Shown: positions 20,197 through 32,890, numbered from the stretch's first letter. The stretch: 64,000 nt of DNA from Providencia sp. PROV188 (GCF_027595165.1 NZ_CP097291.1:2046001-2110000), one strand, 5' to 3'. A program made the numbers and translations. The notes: generated by a model not told the origin, from the sequence alone.

Positions 20197-21552
20197 ATGA
20201 CATCGCAAACAACCAGCCAGCCTGCGGCCAGACCGTTAGGCAAAGAAGATTATAAAACATTGGGCTTATCCTCTTTAGGTGGCACTTTAGAATTTTATGA
20301 TTTCGTTATTTTCGTTTTTTACGCGAAAATTATCTCCCAGCTATTTTTCCCGGGCGATAATGAATTTCTCGCATTAATGGCGACGCTGGGTCTGTTTGCT
20401 GCGGGTTATCTTGCTCGCCCATTGGGCGGCATTATTATGGCCCACTTTGGCGATAAAATCGGTCGTAAGAAAATGTTTACCTTAAGTATTTTCTTGATGG
20501 CATTCCCAACTTTTATTATTGGTTTCTTGCCAACATTTGAGACCATTGGCGCCGCTGCACCACTGTTACTGTTATTAATGCGTATCATGCAAGGCGCTGC
20601 TATTGGCGGTGAAATGCCTGGTGCATGGGTGTTTATTGCCGAACATACACCGAAACAGCGTTATGGTTTAGGCGTGGGAACATTAACCTCAGGGATCACT
20701 GGCGGGATTTTATTAGGCTCTATCGTCGCTATTATCATTGAGCGTTCTTATACTACCCAAGAAGTGCATGATTTCGCGTGGCGTATTCCGTTTATCTTAG
20801 GGGGCATTTTTGGTTTTATCTCTGTCTATCTGCGTCGCTTCTTACAAGAGACCCCGATTTTCAAAGAGATGGCCGCTAAGAAAGCATTAACCAAAGAGTT
20901 GCCAGTAAAAACCGTGGTTAAATCCCATAAACAAGCTTGCATGATCACTGCAGCACTGACGTGGTCGCTGTCTACCGCTATCGTTGTCACCATTTTGATG
21001 ACCCCTGACGTGGTATTAAAAGGTATTTATGGCATCGATCGTAATATTGCTTTACAAGCCAACTGCGCAGCAACGTTGACCTTAACCTTAGGCTGTATTT
21101 TCTGGGGATGGTTAGGAGATAAAACGGGAACACGTACGTCGATGACATTGTCTTGGGGCGGATTAGCTGTCACAGCTATCTACTTCTATTCATCATTGTC
21201 ATCCGATATTTCTGCGAATACCTTAACATTTAATTACGCGTTAATGGGCTTCTTCGTAGGAGCGATTGCGACAACGCCAATCATCAGTACTCGCGCGTTT
21301 CCACCAGAAATTCGTTTCTCTGGCTTATCTTTTGCGTACAACTTGGCATACGCCGTATTTGGCGGGTTGACCCCAATCTTAACCGGTGCATGGTTACAGC
21401 AATCCCATATGGCGCCAGCCTACTATGTGGCGGGGGTTTCCTTGTTAGCTGTTGCTGTAGCGTTTATCCCTCTGTCATACAAAGGTTGGACTCGTACCGC
21501 AACAAAGGAACGTAACCCTGCGGCAGCATTAAAAACCAGCGTAACTCAATAA
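20197..21552 (+). CDS. MFS transporter, metabolite:H+ symporter family
   Basis: 451 residues with 12 predicted membrane spans. The MHS-family start GGTLEFYDFVIFVFYAKIIS and the loop 2-3 signature AHFGDKIGRKKMF are clear, as is ETPIF after the sixth span. Family members (ProP, KgtP, ShiA, citrate carriers) import organic acids or osmolytes with protons. I cannot assign the substrate. AGAAGGACAGA lies before the ATG. It stands alone, with a strong terminator behind it. Confidence 0.88.
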   Translation: MTSQTTSQPAARPLGKEDYKTLGLSSLGGTLEFYDFVIFVFYAKIISQLFFPGDNEFLALMATLGLFAAGYLARPLGGIIMAHFGDKIGRKKMFTLSIFLMAFPTFIIGFLPTFETIGAAAPLLLLLMRIMQGAAIGGEMPGAWVFIAEHTPKQRYGLGVGTLTSGITGGILLGSIVAIIIERSYTTQEVHDFAWRIPFILGGIFGFISVYLRRFLQETPIFKEMAAKKALTKELPVKTVVKSHKQACMITAALTWSLSTAIVVTILMTPDVVLKGIYGIDRNIALQANCAATLTLTLGCIFWGWLGDKTGTRTSMTLSWGGLAVTAIYFYSSLSSDISANTLTFNYALMGFFVGAIATTPIISTRAFPPEIRFSGLSFAYNLAYAVFGGLTPILTGAWLQQSHMAPAYYVAGVSLLAVAVAFIPLSYKGWTRTATKERNPAAALKTSVTQ

Positions 21553-21570
21553 AACGAATGAGAACAATTA

Positions 21571-21607
21571 CTCGCCTGTGGCTGTAAAGTCACAGGCTTT
21601 TTTATTT
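21571..21607 (+). terminator. Terminator after the MHS transporter
   Basis: Stem GCCTGTG / CACAGGC with a loop of about 10 nt, then TTTTTTATTTTC. Confidence 0.9.
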
Positions 21608-21630
21608 TCTTACGAAAAACCGTGCTTTTA

Positions 21631-21668
21631 TCCATAGTTCTTTTCCATTTTTTCATATTTCCTCCATT
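21631..21668 (+). promoter_or_regulatory. Repeated TCCAT elements upstream of mdtA
   Basis: Three TCCAT elements in T-rich context (21631, 21644, 21663) lie about 150 bp before mdtA. The E. coli BaeR site has the form T-rich-CTCCAT-N-ATTGGC, so these are candidate BaeR half-elements. The ATTGGC part is absent, so the call is weak. Confidence 0.25.
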
Positions 21669-21808
21669 TTCTTTTGTTCCCCTCAGGCTAAACTATTAAA
21701 ATACGCAACTGATTAATTTTTAATATATACCTTATTATATTCAGTTAAATTTATTGGAATGGTTCCTAACTGATTTTACTCAACCTTGAGTTAAGCGAAT
21801 TACCCACC

Positions 21809-23059
21809 ATGACGACACAGAAACGCCGTACAATTTTGACTCGCTCTGCCCTGTTTGTTGCTCTGTTAGCTGCGGCTGGCGCAACCTGGTATGTCTACCA
21901 TAAAAATAACCAAAATGAAGTACCAACCACAGCCAGTGCAACTCAAGATGGACAAGGGAAAAAAGCAGGTGGAAGACCAATGCGCCCACTTGCACCCGTT
22001 CAATTTGCCACTGCCCAAGAAAAAGTCGTTCCGCGCTTCCTATCCGGTTTAGGTACTGTACAGGCTGCTAACATGGTGACGGTCACTAGCCGAGTTGAAG
22101 GTCAATTAATGAATATCTACTTCACCGAAGGGCAATCCGTTAAAGCGGGTGATTTACTCGCGCAAATTGACCCACGTCCTTTTGAAGTGCAACTTGCTCA
22201 AGCGGAAGGTCAATTAGCTAAAGATAAAGCGACTTTAGCCAATGCTCGATTAGACCTGACCCGCTACCAAAAACTGGCGGGAACCAAAGTCATCTCCCAA
22301 CAAGAGCTGGATAACCAGCGGGCTACTGTGTTACAAGCCGAGGGTAGCATCAAAGTTGACCAAGCCGCGGTTGATAACGCCAAGCTGCAACTCACCTACA
22401 GTAAAATTACCGCCCCTATTTCTGGACGCATCGGTTTAAAACAAGTGGATGTGGGTAACTTTATCTCTTCAGGGACTTCCACGCCGATTGTGGTGATCAC
22501 CCAAACACAACCTGCTGACGTGCTATTTGCTTTACCTGAAGGCGACATTCCTGCAATCCAGCAAGCACAAGCAGCAGGAAATAAAGTCCTGATTGAAGCG
22601 TGGGATCGTAATAACATTGCTATGATTGCGCGCGGTGAATTACTGAGTACCGATAACCAAATTGATCCAGCAACCGGTACACTGAAAATCAAAGCACGCT
22701 TTACTAACGAAGAGCAAAAACTGTTCCCGAACCAGTTTGTGAACGTCAAAATGCAGGTAGAGACCTTACAAAATGCTGTCGTGATCCCAACTGCTGCCCT
22801 GCAAATGGGGAATGAAGGTCACTATGTTTGGGTATTGAGCGACGATGATACCGTGACGAAACACCTTGTGACGGTGGGCATTCAAGACAGCCAACAAGTC
22901 GTGATTGAAAGCGGTTTATCCGCCAATACAAAAGTCATTACCGATGGCGTCGATAAGCTAACAGACGGCGCGAAAGTTGAAGTGGTCAACGCTTCAACCC
23001 TTGAAAAGAAACCCGCTTCCGCTGAGAAAAAACCTCGCAATAGCGCGGAGAAAGCCTAA
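21809..23059 (+). CDS. mdtA: Multidrug efflux adaptor MdtA
   Basis: 416-residue membrane-fusion protein, E. coli MdtA length. An N-terminal anchor or signal (about 10-27) is followed by the lipoyl half-motif [27 protein letters not shown], an alpha-hairpin with [22 protein letters not shown], and beta-barrel and membrane-proximal domains ending in a Lys-rich tail. It links the MdtBC pump in the inner membrane to TolC. No strong ribosome site precedes the ATG. Its stop overlaps mdtB in TAATG. It is the first gene of mdtABC-baeSR. Confidence 0.96.
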   Translation: MTTQKRRTILTRSALFVALLAAAGATWYVYHKNNQNEVPTTASATQDGQGKKAGGRPMRPLAPVQFATAQEKVVPRFLSGLGTVQAANMVTVTSRVEGQLMNIYFTEGQSVKAGDLLAQIDPRPFEVQLAQAEGQLAKDKATLANARLDLTRYQKLAGTKVISQQELDNQRATVLQAEGSIKVDQAAVDNAKLQLTYSKITAPISGRIGLKQVDVGNFISSGTSTPIVVITQTQPADVLFALPEGDIPAIQQAQAAGNKVLIEAWDRNNIAMIARGELLSTDNQIDPATGTLKIKARFTNEEQKLFPNQFVNVKMQVETLQNAVVIPTAALQMGNEGHYVWVLSDDDTVTKHLVTVGIQDSQQVVIESGLSANTKVITDGVDKLTDGAKVEVVNASTLEKKPASAEKKPRNSAEKA

Positions 23060-26000
23060 TGCAGCCGGATACTCATAAAGGCGGTGGCCCATCCCGCCTC
23101 TTCATTCTGCGCCCTGTTGCAACCACCTTATTTATGGTGGCGATTTTGCTCGCGGGGATCATCGGTTATCGGTTTTTACCTGTATCAGCATTACCGGAAG
23201 TTGACTACCCAACCATTCAGGTGGTGACCTTATATCCTGGTGCCAGCCCTGATGTAATGACATCGGCTATCACTGCACCGCTAGAAACTCAATTTGGTCA
23301 AATGTCTGGTTTGCAACAGATGTCATCTCGCAGCTCTGGCGGCGCGTCGGTGATCACCTTAATGTTCCAGCTCTCTTTGCCTCTCGATGTGGCAGAGCAA
23401 GAGGTTCAAGCAGCGATTAACTCTGCCACTAGCTTGCTGCCCTCCGATTTGCCGTATCCACCGATTTACAACAAAGTAAACCCTGCGGATCCGCCCGTTT
23501 TAACGCTCGCCGTCACCTCCAATGCGATGCCGTTAACGCAGGTACAAGATATTATTGAAACCCGCGTGGCGCAGAAAATTTCCCAAGTGACTGGGGTCGG
23601 CTTAGTCACCTTAGCGGGGGGGCAACGCCCTGCTGTACGCGTCAATCTTAATCCGCAAGCCATGGCGGCAAAAGGATTAGACAGCGAAACCATTCGCACC
23701 GCTATCAATAATGCCAACGTCAACTCTGCAAAAGGGAGTTTTGATGGTCCAACCCGCTCTGTAACGTTATCTGCCAATGACCAGATGAAATCCCTTGAGG
23801 ATTACCGCAAGTTGATTGTGGCTTTCCAAAATGGCGCCCCTGTTCGTTTGGGAGATATTGCCACCATTGAACAAGGCGCTGAGAACGCCTATCTCGGTGC
23901 ATGGGCCAATAGCCAACAAGCAATTGTCATTAACGTTCAGCGCCAACCTGGCGCTAACGTGATTAGCACCACGGATACTATCCGCGCGTTGTTGCCTGAA
24001 TTGATTGAAAGCTTACCAGCATCCGTTAACGTGGATATTTTGACCGACCGTACCAGCACCATTCGCGCCTCTGTCAATGATGTTCAATTCGAATTAATGC
24101 TCGCTATCGCCCTCGTGGTGATGGTGATTTACCTATTTCTACGTAATGGTATTGCGACGCTGATCCCCGGCATCGCCGTACCTTTATCGTTAGTTGGCAC
24201 CTTTGCCGTCATGTATTTTTGTGGTTTTTCCGTCAATAACCTCACCTTGATGGCACTCACCATCGCCACGGGATTCGTGGTGGATGACGCCATCGTGGTG
24301 ATTGAAAACATTTCTCGCTATCTCGAACAAGGGGATAAGCCGGTTGTTGCCGCCTTAAAAGGCGCAGGAGAAATCGGTTTTACCATTATCTCCCTGACCT
24401 TCTCTTTGGTTGCCGTACTGATCCCGCTGCTGTTTATGGGGGATATTGTCGGGCGCCTATTCCGTGAGTTTGCGATTACGTTGGCGGTGGCAATTCTGAT
24501 CTCTGCGGTGGTATCCCTCACCCTCACCCCAATGATGTGCGCCCGCTTACTCAAACCGGAATCTCAGCATAAACATAACCGCTTTGAAATCGCCTGTGAG
24601 CGTTTTTTTGAGTGGATGATTGCGGGTTATGGTGTTTGGCTAAAACGCATTCTTAACCACCAATGGTTAACTCTGTGTGTCGCGCTGGGAACCTTGGTAC
24701 TTACTGTGCTGCTGTATATGTGGATCCCGAAAGGGTTCTTCCCACTGCAAGATAGCGGAATCATTCAAGGCACAATTGAAAGTCGCCAATCCATTTCGTT
24801 TGCCGCGATGTCGAAGAAACAGCAAGAAGTGGCGGGCATTATTCTGGCAGATCCGGCGGTTGAGAACGTTACCACCTATGTCGGTATCGATGGTAACAAT
24901 GCCACTCTGAATAACGCCCGTATTCAAATCACATTGAAGCCCCTTGATGAACGCGACGATCGTGTTCCTACGATTATTCCTCGCTTACAACAAGCCACCA
25001 GCGGCATTGCAGGGGTTAATCTTTACTTGCAACCGTCACAGGATTTAACCATTGATACGCAGGTTTCCCGTACCCCGTATCAATTTACGCTGCAAGCAGG
25101 TTCTCTGGATGAGCTCAGCACTTGGGTACCAAAATTGCAGGAAGCCTTAAGTCAGCAACCTGAATTGATTGATGTCAGCAGCGATTGGCAAGACAAAGGT
25201 TTAGTGGCGTATGTGAATGTGGATCGGGATACCGCGAGCCGTTTTGGTATTACTATGTCGAATATCGATAACGCTCTGTATAACGCATTTGGTCAGCGTA
25301 TGATCTCCACCATTTACACCCAAGCTAACCAGTATCGCGTGATTTTAGAGCACAATACCCAAACCCGTGATGGAATGGATGCGCTCAATGATATTCGCTT
25401 GAAAGGTACTGATGGCGCCATTGTTCCACTAAATACCCTTGTGAATATTCAAGAAGGCTATGGACCTTTGGCGATTAATCACCTTGATCAATTCCCGTCA
25501 GTCACGTTCTCTTTTGATGTAGCGGGAGATTCTTCATTAGAAGAGGCGGTCAATGCGGTGAAACTGGCTGAAAAACAGATAGCGATGCCAAAATCGATAA
25601 CGACACAATTCCAAGGCGCCACCCTCGCCTTTGAAGCAGCGCTGAGTAGCACCGTTTGGCTGATTTTTGCTGCTATTATCGCCATGTATATCGTGCTGGG
25701 TATTCTATACGAAAGCTTTATTCACCCAATCACTATTTTGTCCACTTTGCCGACCGCTGGTGTGGGGGCTCTGCTCGCACTCATGATGGCGGGCAATGAG
25801 CTCGATGTTATCGCCATTATCGGGATTATTTTGCTGATCGGGATTGTGAAAAAGAACGCCATTATGATGATTGACTTTGCTCTCGCCGCAGAGCGTGAAC
25901 AAGGTTTATCCCCGTATGATGCGATCTATCAGGCCTGTTTACTGCGTTTTCGCCCGATCCTGATGACCACCATGGCTGCGTTGCTTGGTGCGCTGCCACT

Positions 26001-26175
26001 GATGCTCAGTACCGGTGTCGGAGCAGAACTGCGTCAACCACTGGGGGTCTGTATGGTGGGCGGGCTGATCATGAGCCAGATTTTAACTCTGTTCACCACG
26101 CCTGTAATTTACCTGATGTTTGACCGTTTAGCCCATCGCTTCAATCGCCGTGAGCACAAGGTACAGGAGTCTTAA
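23059..26175 (+). CDS. mdtB: RND efflux pump subunit MdtB
   Basis: 1038-residue RND protein (E. coli 1040) with 12 membrane spans, two large periplasmic loops and the proton-relay aspartates in [19 protein letters not shown]. In E. coli MdtB forms a heterotrimer with MdtC (B2C) and handles bile salts, novobiocin and some metals. TAATG overlaps join it to mdtA upstream and mdtC downstream, supporting fixed stoichiometric translation. Confidence 0.97.
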   Translation: MQPDTHKGGGPSRLFILRPVATTLFMVAILLAGIIGYRFLPVSALPEVDYPTIQVVTLYPGASPDVMTSAITAPLETQFGQMSGLQQMSSRSSGGASVITLMFQLSLPLDVAEQEVQAAINSATSLLPSDLPYPPIYNKVNPADPPVLTLAVTSNAMPLTQVQDIIETRVAQKISQVTGVGLVTLAGGQRPAVRVNLNPQAMAAKGLDSETIRTAINNANVNSAKGSFDGPTRSVTLSANDQMKSLEDYRKLIVAFQNGAPVRLGDIATIEQGAENAYLGAWANSQQAIVINVQRQPGANVISTTDTIRALLPELIESLPASVNVDILTDRTSTIRASVNDVQFELMLAIALVVMVIYLFLRNGIATLIPGIAVPLSLVGTFAVMYFCGFSVNNLTLMALTIATGFVVDDAIVVIENISRYLEQGDKPVVAALKGAGEIGFTIISLTFSLVAVLIPLLFMGDIVGRLFREFAITLAVAILISAVVSLTLTPMMCARLLKPESQHKHNRFEIACERFFEWMIAGYGVWLKRILNHQWLTLCVALGTLVLTVLLYMWIPKGFFPLQDSGIIQGTIESRQSISFAAMSKKQQEVAGIILADPAVENVTTYVGIDGNNATLNNARIQITLKPLDERDDRVPTIIPRLQQATSGIAGVNLYLQPSQDLTIDTQVSRTPYQFTLQAGSLDELSTWVPKLQEALSQQPELIDVSSDWQDKGLVAYVNVDRDTASRFGITMSNIDNALYNAFGQRMISTIYTQANQYRVILEHNTQTRDGMDALNDIRLKGTDGAIVPLNTLVNIQEGYGPLAINHLDQFPSVTFSFDVAGDSSLEEAVNAVKLAEKQIAMPKSITTQFQGATLAFEAALSSTVWLIFAAIIAMYIVLGILYESFIHPITILSTLPTAGVGALLALMMAGNELDVIAIIGIILLIGIVKKNAIMMIDFALAAEREQGLSPYDAIYQACLLRFRPILMTTMAALLGALPLMLSTGVGAELRQPLGVCMVGGLIMSQILTLFTTPVIYLMFDRLAHRFNRREHKVQES

Positions 26176-29100
26176 TGAAACGCTTCTTTGCTTTGTTTAT
26201 TAGCCGTCCGGTGGCGACCACGTTAATCAGTGTCGCCATTACTCTGTGCGGTGCATTGAGCTTTCTGTTTTTACCTGTGGCGCCATTGCCACAGGTAGAC
26301 TACCCTGTGATAAGGGTGACAGCGTCACTTCCTGGCGCCTCCCCTGAAACCATGGCATCCTCTATCGCGACACCGCTTGAGCGCTCATTAGGTAGTATTG
26401 CTGGGTTAAATGAGATGACCTCGAGCAGTTCGTTAGGGCGAACCTCCATTACCTTAGAGTTTGATTTAACCAAAGATATCAATAATGCCGCGCGGGAAGT
26501 ACAAGCGGCGTTGAATGCCGCACAAAATTTATTACCTAGCGGCATGCCAAGTCGACCACGTTACTATAAATCAAACCCATCTGACGCGCCGATTATGATT
26601 TTAACCCTCACATCAAAAACCTTAAGTACCGGGGAAATGTATGATGTGGCATCCACACGCTTAGCTCAGCGTATCGCGCAAATCGATGGGGTCAGTGAAG
26701 TTGCCGTAGGGGGTGGTTCTCTTCCTGCTGTGCGTGTAGAACTCAACCCAACCGCTCTATTTAATCAAGGGGTTTCCCTTGATGCTGTGCGCTCTGCCAT
26801 CAGTAGTGCCAACGTGCGCCAGCCCCAAGGTTATATTAATAATGACGATAATCGCTACCAAGTCCAGACTAATGACGAACTGAAAAAAGCCGCCGATTAC
26901 CGTCCGATTATTGTGCATTACAGCAATGGCAATGCCGTCAAACTCAGTGATGTAGCCGTCGTAAAAGATTCCGTCCAAGATGTGCGAGCCGCAGGGATGT
27001 CCAGTGGTGAACCGGCGGTTTTGATCATTATTCGCCGCGAAGCGGGTGCCAATATCATTGAAACTGTCAAACGCATTCGCGAAGAACTTCCTGAATTTAA
27101 AGATATGATCCCCGCCGCTATTGATTTACAGGTTGCTCAAGACAGAACACCCACAATCAAAGCGTCGCTGGCAGAGGTTGAACGGGCGTTAATGATTGCG
27201 ATTGCGCTGGTGATCCTCGTCGTATTGCTATTTTTACGTTCAGGGCGTGCCACTTTAATTCCCGCTATTGCGGTACCTGTCTCGTTAATTGGTACCTTTA
27301 CCGCCATGTATTTATGCGGGTTTAGCCTCAATAACTTGTCATTGATGGCCTTAACTGTCGCCACCGGATTCGTAGTGGATGATGCCATTGTAGTGTTAGA
27401 GAACATTTCTCGGCACATTGAAAATGGTCGAAAACCGTTTATCGCGGCGGTTAAAGGGGTTTCTGAGGTTGGCTTTACTGTTGTTTCTATGAGTATTTCT
27501 TTAGTGGCAGTGTTTATCCCACTGTTATTGATGGATGGATTAGTTGGGCGATTATTCCGCGAATTTGCTATTACGCTCTCTACTGCCATCGGAATATCAT
27601 TGATTATCTCGCTGACGTTAACCCCGATGATGTGCGCGCATTTACTGAAAAAACGTGGCTCTGCTAATACCAAGCAACGAGGATTTGGACGCGTTCTTAT
27701 TCGGTTACAAGAAAGTTACGCCGTCACGTTAAATTGGGTGCTATCTCATCGTCGCAGTGTACTGGCGGTGCTGATTGCGGCAATTGGCTTGAATGTTTAT
27801 CTGTATATTTCGATCCCTAAAGCCTTTTTCCCTGAGCAAGATACAGGGCGTTTACTGGGATTCGTTCGAGCAGACCAAAGCATCTCATTCCAGTCAATGA
27901 AGCAAAAAATGACCAGCTTTATGCAGCAAGTGAAAGCGGATCCTGCCGTGGATAGCGTCACTGGATTTACGGGCGGCAGCCGCGTCAACAGCGGTTCTAT
28001 GTTTATCTCCTTAAAACCACTGGATGAGCGCAAAGAGAGTGCCAACAGCGTGATTAATCGCTTGCGCATGAAACTGGCGAACGAACCCGGTGCCAACTTA
28101 TTTATGATGCCCGTTCAAGATATTCGCGTGGGCGGACGCCAATCCGAAGCCAGCTATCAATTCACCCTGTTAGCCGACGAGCTGGATGCATTACGTTCAT
28201 GGGAGCCCGCTATTCGCCGAGCGCTGGGGGATTTGCCTCAATTAACCGATGTGAACTCTGATAAAGAAGATAAAGGCGCGGAGATGGCATTAACCTATGA
28301 CCGCGATTTGATGGCGCAACTGGGTATCGATGTGCGTGATGCGAACAACCTGCTCAACAACGCCTTTGGTCAACGTCAAATTTCCACCATTTATGAAGCC
28401 ATGAACCAATATAAAGTGGTGATGGAAGTGGCGCCGGAATATACCCAAGACGTCAGTTCGCTGGATAAAATGTTTGTGGTGAATAAACAGGGAGAAGCTA
28501 TTCCCCTCTCCTATTTTGCCCGCTGGCAACCCGCCAATGCACCTTTAAGTGTTAACCACCAAGGGTTATCAGCCGCGTCTACTATTTCCTTTAACGTGGC
28601 AGACGGTTATACCTTAAACGATGCGATTGTGGCGGTGGAAAAAACCATGACCGCTTTAGGCGTTCCATCGACGGTACGCGGTACTTTCGCAGGAACAGCG
28701 CAAGTTTTCCAAGATACCTTAAAATCTCAGTTATTTTTAATCTTAGCGGCGATTGTCACGGTCTATTTGGTACTGGGTATTTTGTATGAAAGCTATATTC
28801 ACCCACTCACCATTCTGTCGACACTGCCATCCGCAGGTGTCGGCGCGTTATTAGCCTTGGAATTATTTGATACGCCATTTAGCCTAATTGCCTTAATCGG
28901 CATTATGTTGCTTATCGGGATTGTGATGAAAAACGCCATTATCATGGTAGATTTTGCCCTTCAAGCCCAACGCAATGCGAACTTATCGGCGAAAGAAGCT
29001 ATTTTACGCGCGAGCCTGCTGCGCTTTAGACCGATTTTAATGACGACCCTTGCCGCGATTTTTGGGGCGCTCCCTTTGATGCTAGGTACAGGTGATGGCG

Positions 29101-29264
29101 CAGAATTACGCCAACCACTGGGGATCGCAATTGTTGGTGGTTTGGTCATGAGCCAGTTGCTGACGCTATTTACCACCCCAGTGGTGTATCTCAGTTTTGA
29201 TAGTCTGAGACAGCGGTTTTCACGCAAAGCGCCTTCAATGCAGGAGAAATCCCATGAAGCTTAA
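26175..29264 (+). CDS. mdtC: RND efflux pump subunit MdtC
   Basis: 1029-residue RND protein (E. coli 1025), paralogous to MdtB. The relay motif is [19 protein letters not shown], and the C-terminal transmembrane block reads [23 protein letters not shown]. It is the drug-binding partner in the E. coli MdtBC heterotrimer. The last 11 bases overlap the baeS start. The MFS gene mdtD, which follows mdtC in E. coli, is absent, so baeS is fused directly to the efflux operon. Confidence 0.97.
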   Translation: MKRFFALFISRPVATTLISVAITLCGALSFLFLPVAPLPQVDYPVIRVTASLPGASPETMASSIATPLERSLGSIAGLNEMTSSSSLGRTSITLEFDLTKDINNAAREVQAALNAAQNLLPSGMPSRPRYYKSNPSDAPIMILTLTSKTLSTGEMYDVASTRLAQRIAQIDGVSEVAVGGGSLPAVRVELNPTALFNQGVSLDAVRSAISSANVRQPQGYINNDDNRYQVQTNDELKKAADYRPIIVHYSNGNAVKLSDVAVVKDSVQDVRAAGMSSGEPAVLIIIRREAGANIIETVKRIREELPEFKDMIPAAIDLQVAQDRTPTIKASLAEVERALMIAIALVILVVLLFLRSGRATLIPAIAVPVSLIGTFTAMYLCGFSLNNLSLMALTVATGFVVDDAIVVLENISRHIENGRKPFIAAVKGVSEVGFTVVSMSISLVAVFIPLLLMDGLVGRLFREFAITLSTAIGISLIISLTLTPMMCAHLLKKRGSANTKQRGFGRVLIRLQESYAVTLNWVLSHRRSVLAVLIAAIGLNVYLYISIPKAFFPEQDTGRLLGFVRADQSISFQSMKQKMTSFMQQVKADPAVDSVTGFTGGSRVNSGSMFISLKPLDERKESANSVINRLRMKLANEPGANLFMMPVQDIRVGGRQSEASYQFTLLADELDALRSWEPAIRRALGDLPQLTDVNSDKEDKGAEMALTYDRDLMAQLGIDVRDANNLLNNAFGQRQISTIYEAMNQYKVVMEVAPEYTQDVSSLDKMFVVNKQGEAIPLSYFARWQPANAPLSVNHQGLSAASTISFNVADGYTLNDAIVAVEKTMTALGVPSTVRGTFAGTAQVFQDTLKSQLFLILAAIVTVYLVLGILYESYIHPLTILSTLPSAGVGALLALELFDTPFSLIALIGIMLLIGIVMKNAIIMVDFALQAQRNANLSAKEAILRASLLRFRPILMTTLAAIFGALPLMLGTGDGAELRQPLGIAIVGGLVMSQLLTLFTTPVVYLSFDSLRQRFSRKAPSMQEKSHEA

Positions 29265-30648
29265 ACTCTCGAGCCTCAGTACTCGGTTATTTATCGCTAT
29301 TTTTGCCACCTGTTTGCTGCTGGTTGCTATCATGCATCAAGGGGTCAGAATGGGCTTCCAGCATGGTTTTATTGACTATATAAAAGAGAATGACCAGCAA
29401 CGTGCTGAGTTACTCGCTTTGGCGCTTGCCGAACAATATGAGGAGCGAGAAAGTTGGCGTTTTTTGGCGGTTGATGAGCGGATGTTTTTCCGTATTTTAC
29501 GCAATGTCGATAATCAGCACCAAGGGCAAGGTCATGGCGGTGGTCATAAGCGAATGCGCGGTATGTTTTGGGTTTATGACACCAAAGACAACCTCATTTG
29601 GGGGCGTGACCTCCCCCCACCGGATCAAGTCATCCGCGTGCCAGTTAAAACGAGCCGAGGAGCAACCGTCGGCTGGCTAGTTGCCAGTTATGAAAGTGGT
29701 ATCAGCAACCAATTAGACCAACGTTTTGATACCCAGCAGATGCACATTAGCTGGGTAATTGCAGGGCTATCTCTGTTCGTGGCGCTGTTAGTAACCCTAT
29801 TTTTAGCTCGCGGCTTTTTAAAGCCCATCACCCGATTATTGGAAGGTACTCAACAGCTCGCTAAAGGCAATTTCAGCGCACGGATATCTGAGATTGGCCA
29901 AGATGAGTTGGGGCAATTGGCAAAAGACTTTAACCATCTCGCCTCGACGTTAGAAAAAAATGAGCAAATGCGCCGCGATTATATGGCGGATATTTCCCAT
30001 GAATTACGCACCCCGCTCTCCGTTTTACGCGGAGAACTTGAAGCTGTGCAAGACGGCGTACGCCAAGCGACTCCTGAAACCATCAATTCCCTACTCAATG
30101 AGACTCAAACACTGATAAAACTGGTCAATGACCTGCATCAGCTTTCGTTATCCGATAGAGGCTCCTTGGTTTATCGTATGGAATCTATCGATATTATCCC
30201 GATTATTGAGATGAATTTAGGGCAAGCCAAATGGCGATTGGAAGATAGACAACTGACGTTAGAAACTCACTTTTCCTCCCATTCCCACCTATTTGCTGAC
30301 CCTGACCGCATCAACCAACTGTTTTATAATTTGATGGAAAACAGCCTGCGCTATACAGATCCTCACGGCAAAATTGCCGTCAACGTGAGCCAACATGACC
30401 AACAACTAGTGATCACGTGGGAAGATAGCGCGCCGGGATTAAGTGTTGAAGAGTGCCAGCGTCTGTTTGAGCGATTTTACCGTGTAGAAGTTTCTCGTAA
30501 CCGTGCGAGTGGCGGCTCAGGTTTGGGACTGGCGATTTGCTATAATATTGTCGAAGCCCATAACGGGACTATTTCTGCTGCCCCCTCTCCACTCGGTGGC
30601 GTGAAGATAACCATTCAAATTCCCATTACGACGCAGGAGGAGCAATAG
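29254..30648 (+). CDS. baeS: Envelope-stress sensor kinase BaeS
   Basis: 464 residues (E. coli 467). TM1 is at about 10-30, a periplasmic domain at 31-165, TM2 at about 168-190, then HAMP, a HisKA box with H249 in [10 protein letters not shown], and an ATPase domain with [10 protein letters not shown] and [10 protein letters not shown]. The periplasmic loop around residues 88-100 ([12 protein letters not shown]) is rich in His and Gly, unlike the Asp/Pro-rich loop I recall for E. coli BaeS. An AGGAGA site inside mdtC drives its ATG. With BaeR it responds to indole, tannin, metals and misfolded envelope proteins in E. coli. Confidence 0.95.
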   Translation: MKLKLSSLSTRLFIAIFATCLLLVAIMHQGVRMGFQHGFIDYIKENDQQRAELLALALAEQYEERESWRFLAVDERMFFRILRNVDNQHQGQGHGGGHKRMRGMFWVYDTKDNLIWGRDLPPPDQVIRVPVKTSRGATVGWLVASYESGISNQLDQRFDTQQMHISWVIAGLSLFVALLVTLFLARGFLKPITRLLEGTQQLAKGNFSARISEIGQDELGQLAKDFNHLASTLEKNEQMRRDYMADISHELRTPLSVLRGELEAVQDGVRQATPETINSLLNETQTLIKLVNDLHQLSLSDRGSLVYRMESIDIIPIIEMNLGQAKWRLEDRQLTLETHFSSHSHLFADPDRINQLFYNLMENSLRYTDPHGKIAVNVSQHDQQLVITWEDSAPGLSVEECQRLFERFYRVEVSRNRASGGSGLGLAICYNIVEAHNGTISAAPSPLGGVKITIQIPITTQEEQ

Positions 30649-31361
30649 TGTCTTTGCCTGATTCCCCTTTATTGGGAGCCAATAGCGCCCATGTTCTGAT
30701 TGTTGAAGATGAACCCAAACTTGGACAATTACTGTTTGATTATCTGCAAGCGGCAGGCTATGTTCCCGCCTTGCTGATGCGTGGTGATGAAGTGATCCCC
30801 TATGTACAAAAGCACTTTCCTGACCTGATTTTATTAGATTTGATGTTGCCGGGACTCGATGGCATTTCAGTCTGCCGTGAACTGCGTAGATTCAGCGACG
30901 TTCCTGTGATTATGGTGACGGCTAAAACGGAAGAAATTGACCGTTTATTAGGGTTAGAAATTGGTGCCGATGACTACGTTTGTAAGCCCTTTAGTCCGCG
31001 AGAAGTGGTTGCCCGAGTGAAAACGATTTTGCGCCGTTGCCAAAAAGCCCCTTCGTCTACAGGTAGCCAAGAGACTCAACTGATTATCGATGAAAATGCG
31101 TTCCAAGTCCGTTATGGCGATAAATTACTGGAATTAACCCCCGCGGAATTTCGCCTACTAAAGTTTTTGTCTGATAACGCAGGTACGGTGTTTTCTCGGG
31201 ATCAATTACTGGATATTTTGTATGACGACCATCGCGTGGTCACCGATAGAACCATTGATAGCCACGTCAAAAATTTACGCCGTAAGCTCGAATCGTTGGA
31301 TGACGAAAAAACCTTTATCCGCTCCATCTATGGTTTAGGCTATCGTTGGGACGACATCTAA
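30648..31361 (+). CDS. baeR: Response regulator BaeR
   Basis: 237-residue OmpR/PhoB-type regulator. The receiver has the acidic pocket E20-D22, the phospho-acceptor D64 in [13 protein letters not shown] and K113 in [10 protein letters not shown]; the winged-helix domain begins near residue 140 and ends [13 protein letters not shown]. The GTG start overlaps the baeS stop (TAGTG), with GGAGGAG just upstream. It activates the mdtABC operon in E. coli, which would make this five-gene unit autoregulated. Confidence 0.96.
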   Translation: MSLPDSPLLGANSAHVLIVEDEPKLGQLLFDYLQAAGYVPALLMRGDEVIPYVQKHFPDLILLDLMLPGLDGISVCRELRRFSDVPVIMVTAKTEEIDRLLGLEIGADDYVCKPFSPREVVARVKTILRRCQKAPSSTGSQETQLIIDENAFQVRYGDKLLELTPAEFRLLKFLSDNAGTVFSRDQLLDILYDDHRVVTDRTIDSHVKNLRRKLESLDDEKTFIRSIYGLGYRWDDI

Positions 31362-31463
31362 TTGCTGCCAGCGTTTCTGTAACAAAATTATAACCCTGTT
31401 TTTTACATGGGAAATTTGGCATTCCCGTCATTTAGCGTTAAAATCCCCACCCTCGAATTTTTA

Positions 31464-31485
31464 CACCAAGCCATCCGGCTTGGTG
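31464..31485 (+). terminator. Hairpin between baeR and yegQ
   Basis: Perfect 9-bp stem CACCAAGCC / GGCTTGGTG with an ATCC loop and no T-tract. It could end baeR transcripts or belong to the yegQ leader. Confidence 0.5.
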
Positions 31486-31513
31486 CTGACCTGACATCAG
31501 ACTGAGAACTAAC

Positions 31514-32890
31514 ATGTTTACACCAGAATTATTATCCCCAGCAGGTTCCTTGAAGAACATGCGCTATGCTTTCGCTTACGGTGCCGATGCGGTTTACGCT
31601 GGCCAACCACGTTATAGCTTACGCGTGCGTAATAACGAATTTAACCATGAGAATCTCGCGAAAGGGATCAACGAAGCCCACGAGCTGGGTAAAAAATTCT
31701 ATGTGGTCGTCAATATCGCGCCACATAACGCCAAGTTAAAAACCTTTATTCGTGATCTGACCCCCGTGATTGAAATGGGACCCGATGCACTGATTATGTC
31801 AGACCCTGGTCTGATTATGATGGTGCGTGAAGCCTTCCCGGAGATGGATATTCACTTGTCGGTTCAGGCTAACGCCGTCAACTGGGCTTCCGTAAAATTC
31901 TGGAAACAAATGGGATTAACTCGCGTGATTTTATCCCGCGAATTATCGTTGGAAGAAATCGCTGAAATCCGCCAGCAAGTGCCTGAAATTGAGCTGGAAG
32001 TCTTTGTACACGGTGCGCTGTGTATGGCATATTCTGGTCGCTGCCTGCTGTCTGGTTATATTAATAAGCGTGACCCTAACCAAGGCACCTGTACTAACGC
32101 GTGTCGCTGGGAATATAAAGTTCAAGAAGGCAAAGAAGACGATGTGGGTAACATCGTGCATGTTCATGAGCCAATCCCCGTTAAAAACGTAGCGCCAACA
32201 CTCGGTGAAGGTGCTCCAACCGATAAAGTCTACATGATTGAAGAAGCGATGCGTCCGGGCGAATACATGACCGCCTTTGAAGACGAACATGGCACTTACA
32301 TCATGAACTCAAAAGATTTACGCGCCATCGAACACGTTGAAACACTGACCCAAATGGGCGTTCATTCACTGAAAATCGAAGGTCGTACTAAATCATTCTA
32401 TTATTGTGCTCGTACAGCCCAAGTATATCGCCGCGCCATTGATGATGCGGTAGCGGGTAAGCCATTTGACCCAACCCTGCTTTCTACCCTTGAAGGATTA
32501 GCACACCGTGGTTATACCGAAGGTTTCTTACGTCGTCACACCCATGATGCCTACCAAACCTATGAATATGGCTATTCCGTTTCGGATACCCAGCAATTTG
32601 TCGGTGAATTCACAGGCAACCGAGTGAATGGCTTAGCGGAAGTCGATGTGAAAAACAAATTTAGCGTCGGTGACAGCTTAGAGTTAATGACACCGTCAGG
32701 TAATATCGTCTTTACTCTGGATGCATTAACTAACCGCAAAGGTGAATCTATTGAAGTTGCTCCAGGTAATGGACATGTAGTTTATCTGCCAATTCCTGAA
32801 GATGTGGATGTGAATTTTGGTTTGTTGATCCGCAATCTTGCAGGAACGACTACTCGGGATCCGCACCAAGCCCAAGAAGAAAAAGCGTAA
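31514..32890 (+). CDS. yegQ: tRNA U34 hydroxylation protein TrhP (YegQ), U32 peptidase family
   Basis: 458 residues (E. coli 453), member of the collagenase-like U32 family. The U32 signature is VHGALCMAYSGRCLLSGYI, followed by the cysteine pair region GTCTNACRWEY. In E. coli TrhP makes 5-hydroxyuridine at wobble position 34 of several tRNAs together with prephenate-derived chemistry or iron. It is followed by its own terminator and then the sRNA gene cyaR, the E. coli neighbourhood. Confidence 0.94.
   Translation: MFTPELLSPAGSLKNMRYAFAYGADAVYAGQPRYSLRVRNNEFNHENLAKGINEAHELGKKFYVVVNIAPHNAKLKTFIRDLTPVIEMGPDALIMSDPGLIMMVREAFPEMDIHLSVQANAVNWASVKFWKQMGLTRVILSRELSLEEIAEIRQQVPEIELEVFVHGALCMAYSGRCLLSGYINKRDPNQGTCTNACRWEYKVQEGKEDDVGNIVHVHEPIPVKNVAPTLGEGAPTDKVYMIEEAMRPGEYMTAFEDEHGTYIMNSKDLRAIEHVETLTQMGVHSLKIEGRTKSFYYCARTAQVYRRAIDDAVAGKPFDPTLLSTLEGLAHRGYTEGFLRRHTHDAYQTYEYGYSVSDTQQFVGEFTGNRVNGLAEVDVKNKFSVGDSLELMTPSGNIVFTLDALTNRKGESIEVAPGNGHVVYLPIPEDVDVNFGLLIRNLAGTTTRDPHQAQEEKA

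Noticed and set aside
27137..27673. 178-residue ORF opposite mdtC
   Set aside because: Shadow of the conserved RND transmembrane region; no start signals.
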